Source: Reyranella soli (GTDB lineage Bacteria; Pseudomonadota; Alphaproteobacteria; Reyranellales; Reyranellaceae). From it: 64,000 bases of DNA. The notes beneath the pieces are model-generated. The model did no database searches. It was not told the DNA's origin and saw only the letters and a program-made list of their open reading frames with translations. Of this stretch, positions 63,907-64,000 are shown in pieces. The stretch is taken from contig NZ_BKAJ01000012.1 in NCBI RefSeq assembly GCF_007992495.1, positions 1 to 64,000 of the forward strand, written 5' to 3'. Position 1 is the stretch's first letter, and each line of letters opens with the position of its first letter. Made by a program: the position numbers and the translations under genes.

Positions 63907-64000
63907 TCAGCCCGCTGCGTCGGCCTTGTCGCCGTCGAACAGCTGCACCGGCGTGACCGGCATGATGGTCGAGATCGCGTGCTTGTACACAAGCTGCGAA
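63907..64000 (-). CDS. hfq: RNA chaperone Hfq, C-terminal part (gene continues beyond window)
   Basis: The last 30 residues of Hfq in a frame too short to be listed as an [17 protein letters not shown] is the Sm2 motif (YKHA) of Hfq, followed by a short acidic tail ending DGDKADAAG. The TGA is at 63909-63907, one base from the hflX TTG. Hfq forms a hexamer that pairs small RNAs with mRNAs. The 5' part lies past base 64000. Confidence 0.93.
   Translation of the reverse strand, partial: SQLVYKHAISTIMPVTPVQLFDGDKADAAG

Overview
The window looks like chromosomal DNA of a GC-rich alphaproteobacterium. Housekeeping synteny supports this: recG / sdhE-mfd, lytic transglycosylase-rlpA-dacA-tmk-holB-metG-tatD, and hfq-hflX followed by groES. 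Sugar ABC operons, a Bug-type binding protein and FCD-type GntR regulators point to the large-genome, metabolically broad Rhodospirillales/Rhizobiales side (Reyranella-like, my inference only). No prophage, insertion sequence or CRISPR array was seen. Nearly all long antisense frames are shadows created by high GC.

Layout. 0-7.5 kb: an SDR, then a plus-strand cassette moxR - VWA (CoxE-like) - split XdhC - MoeA/MobA-like fusion - sufS - sufU, which resembles the maturation part of a molybdenum hydroxylase cluster without the catalytic subunits. 7.5-10 kb: a small DUF1640-like protein and a large secreted DUF4139 protein. 10.1-20.4 kb: a tightly packed ten-gene operon comprising GntR, ATPase, binding protein, two permeases, second ATPase, a four-helix membrane protein, DJ-1/PfpI protein, sugar isomerase/epimerase and Gfo/Idh/MocA dehydrogenase. 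It should import and convert an unknown sugar or glycoside. Its two ATPases carry complementary defects that fall in the same composite ATP site. 20.5-26.1 kb: a minus-strand catabolic operon (alpha/beta hydrolase, luciferase-like monooxygenase, HSL-type hydrolase, aromatic-acid-type MFS) with a divergent GntR, and a CmcJ-like gene remnant at its end. 26.1-33.6 kb: a lone terminase-small-subunit-like ORF, recG, sdhE, mfd and a TetR gene. 33.6-43.5 kb: DsbA-like protein, MFS, three SDR/D-threonine-aldolase-like genes, CYTH, enolase-superfamily, dienelactone hydrolase, TPP enzyme and Bug protein. 43.7-51.4 kb: a large TPR protein, several small or orphan genes, MarR with a tandem DUF1428 protein, tRNA-Ser(UGA) and a cysteine-rich secreted protein. 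51.5-64 kb: cell-wall, replication, translation and nucleotide-sanitation genes ending in groES, hflX and the 3' end of hfq.

Striking non-coding structure includes a perfect 68-bp palindrome filling the gap between two convergent stop codons (40683-40750), with relatives at 33651-33716 and 61338-61367; a 43-bp nested palindrome covering the TetR start; and short palindromes at the promoters of the GntR and MarR regulators.
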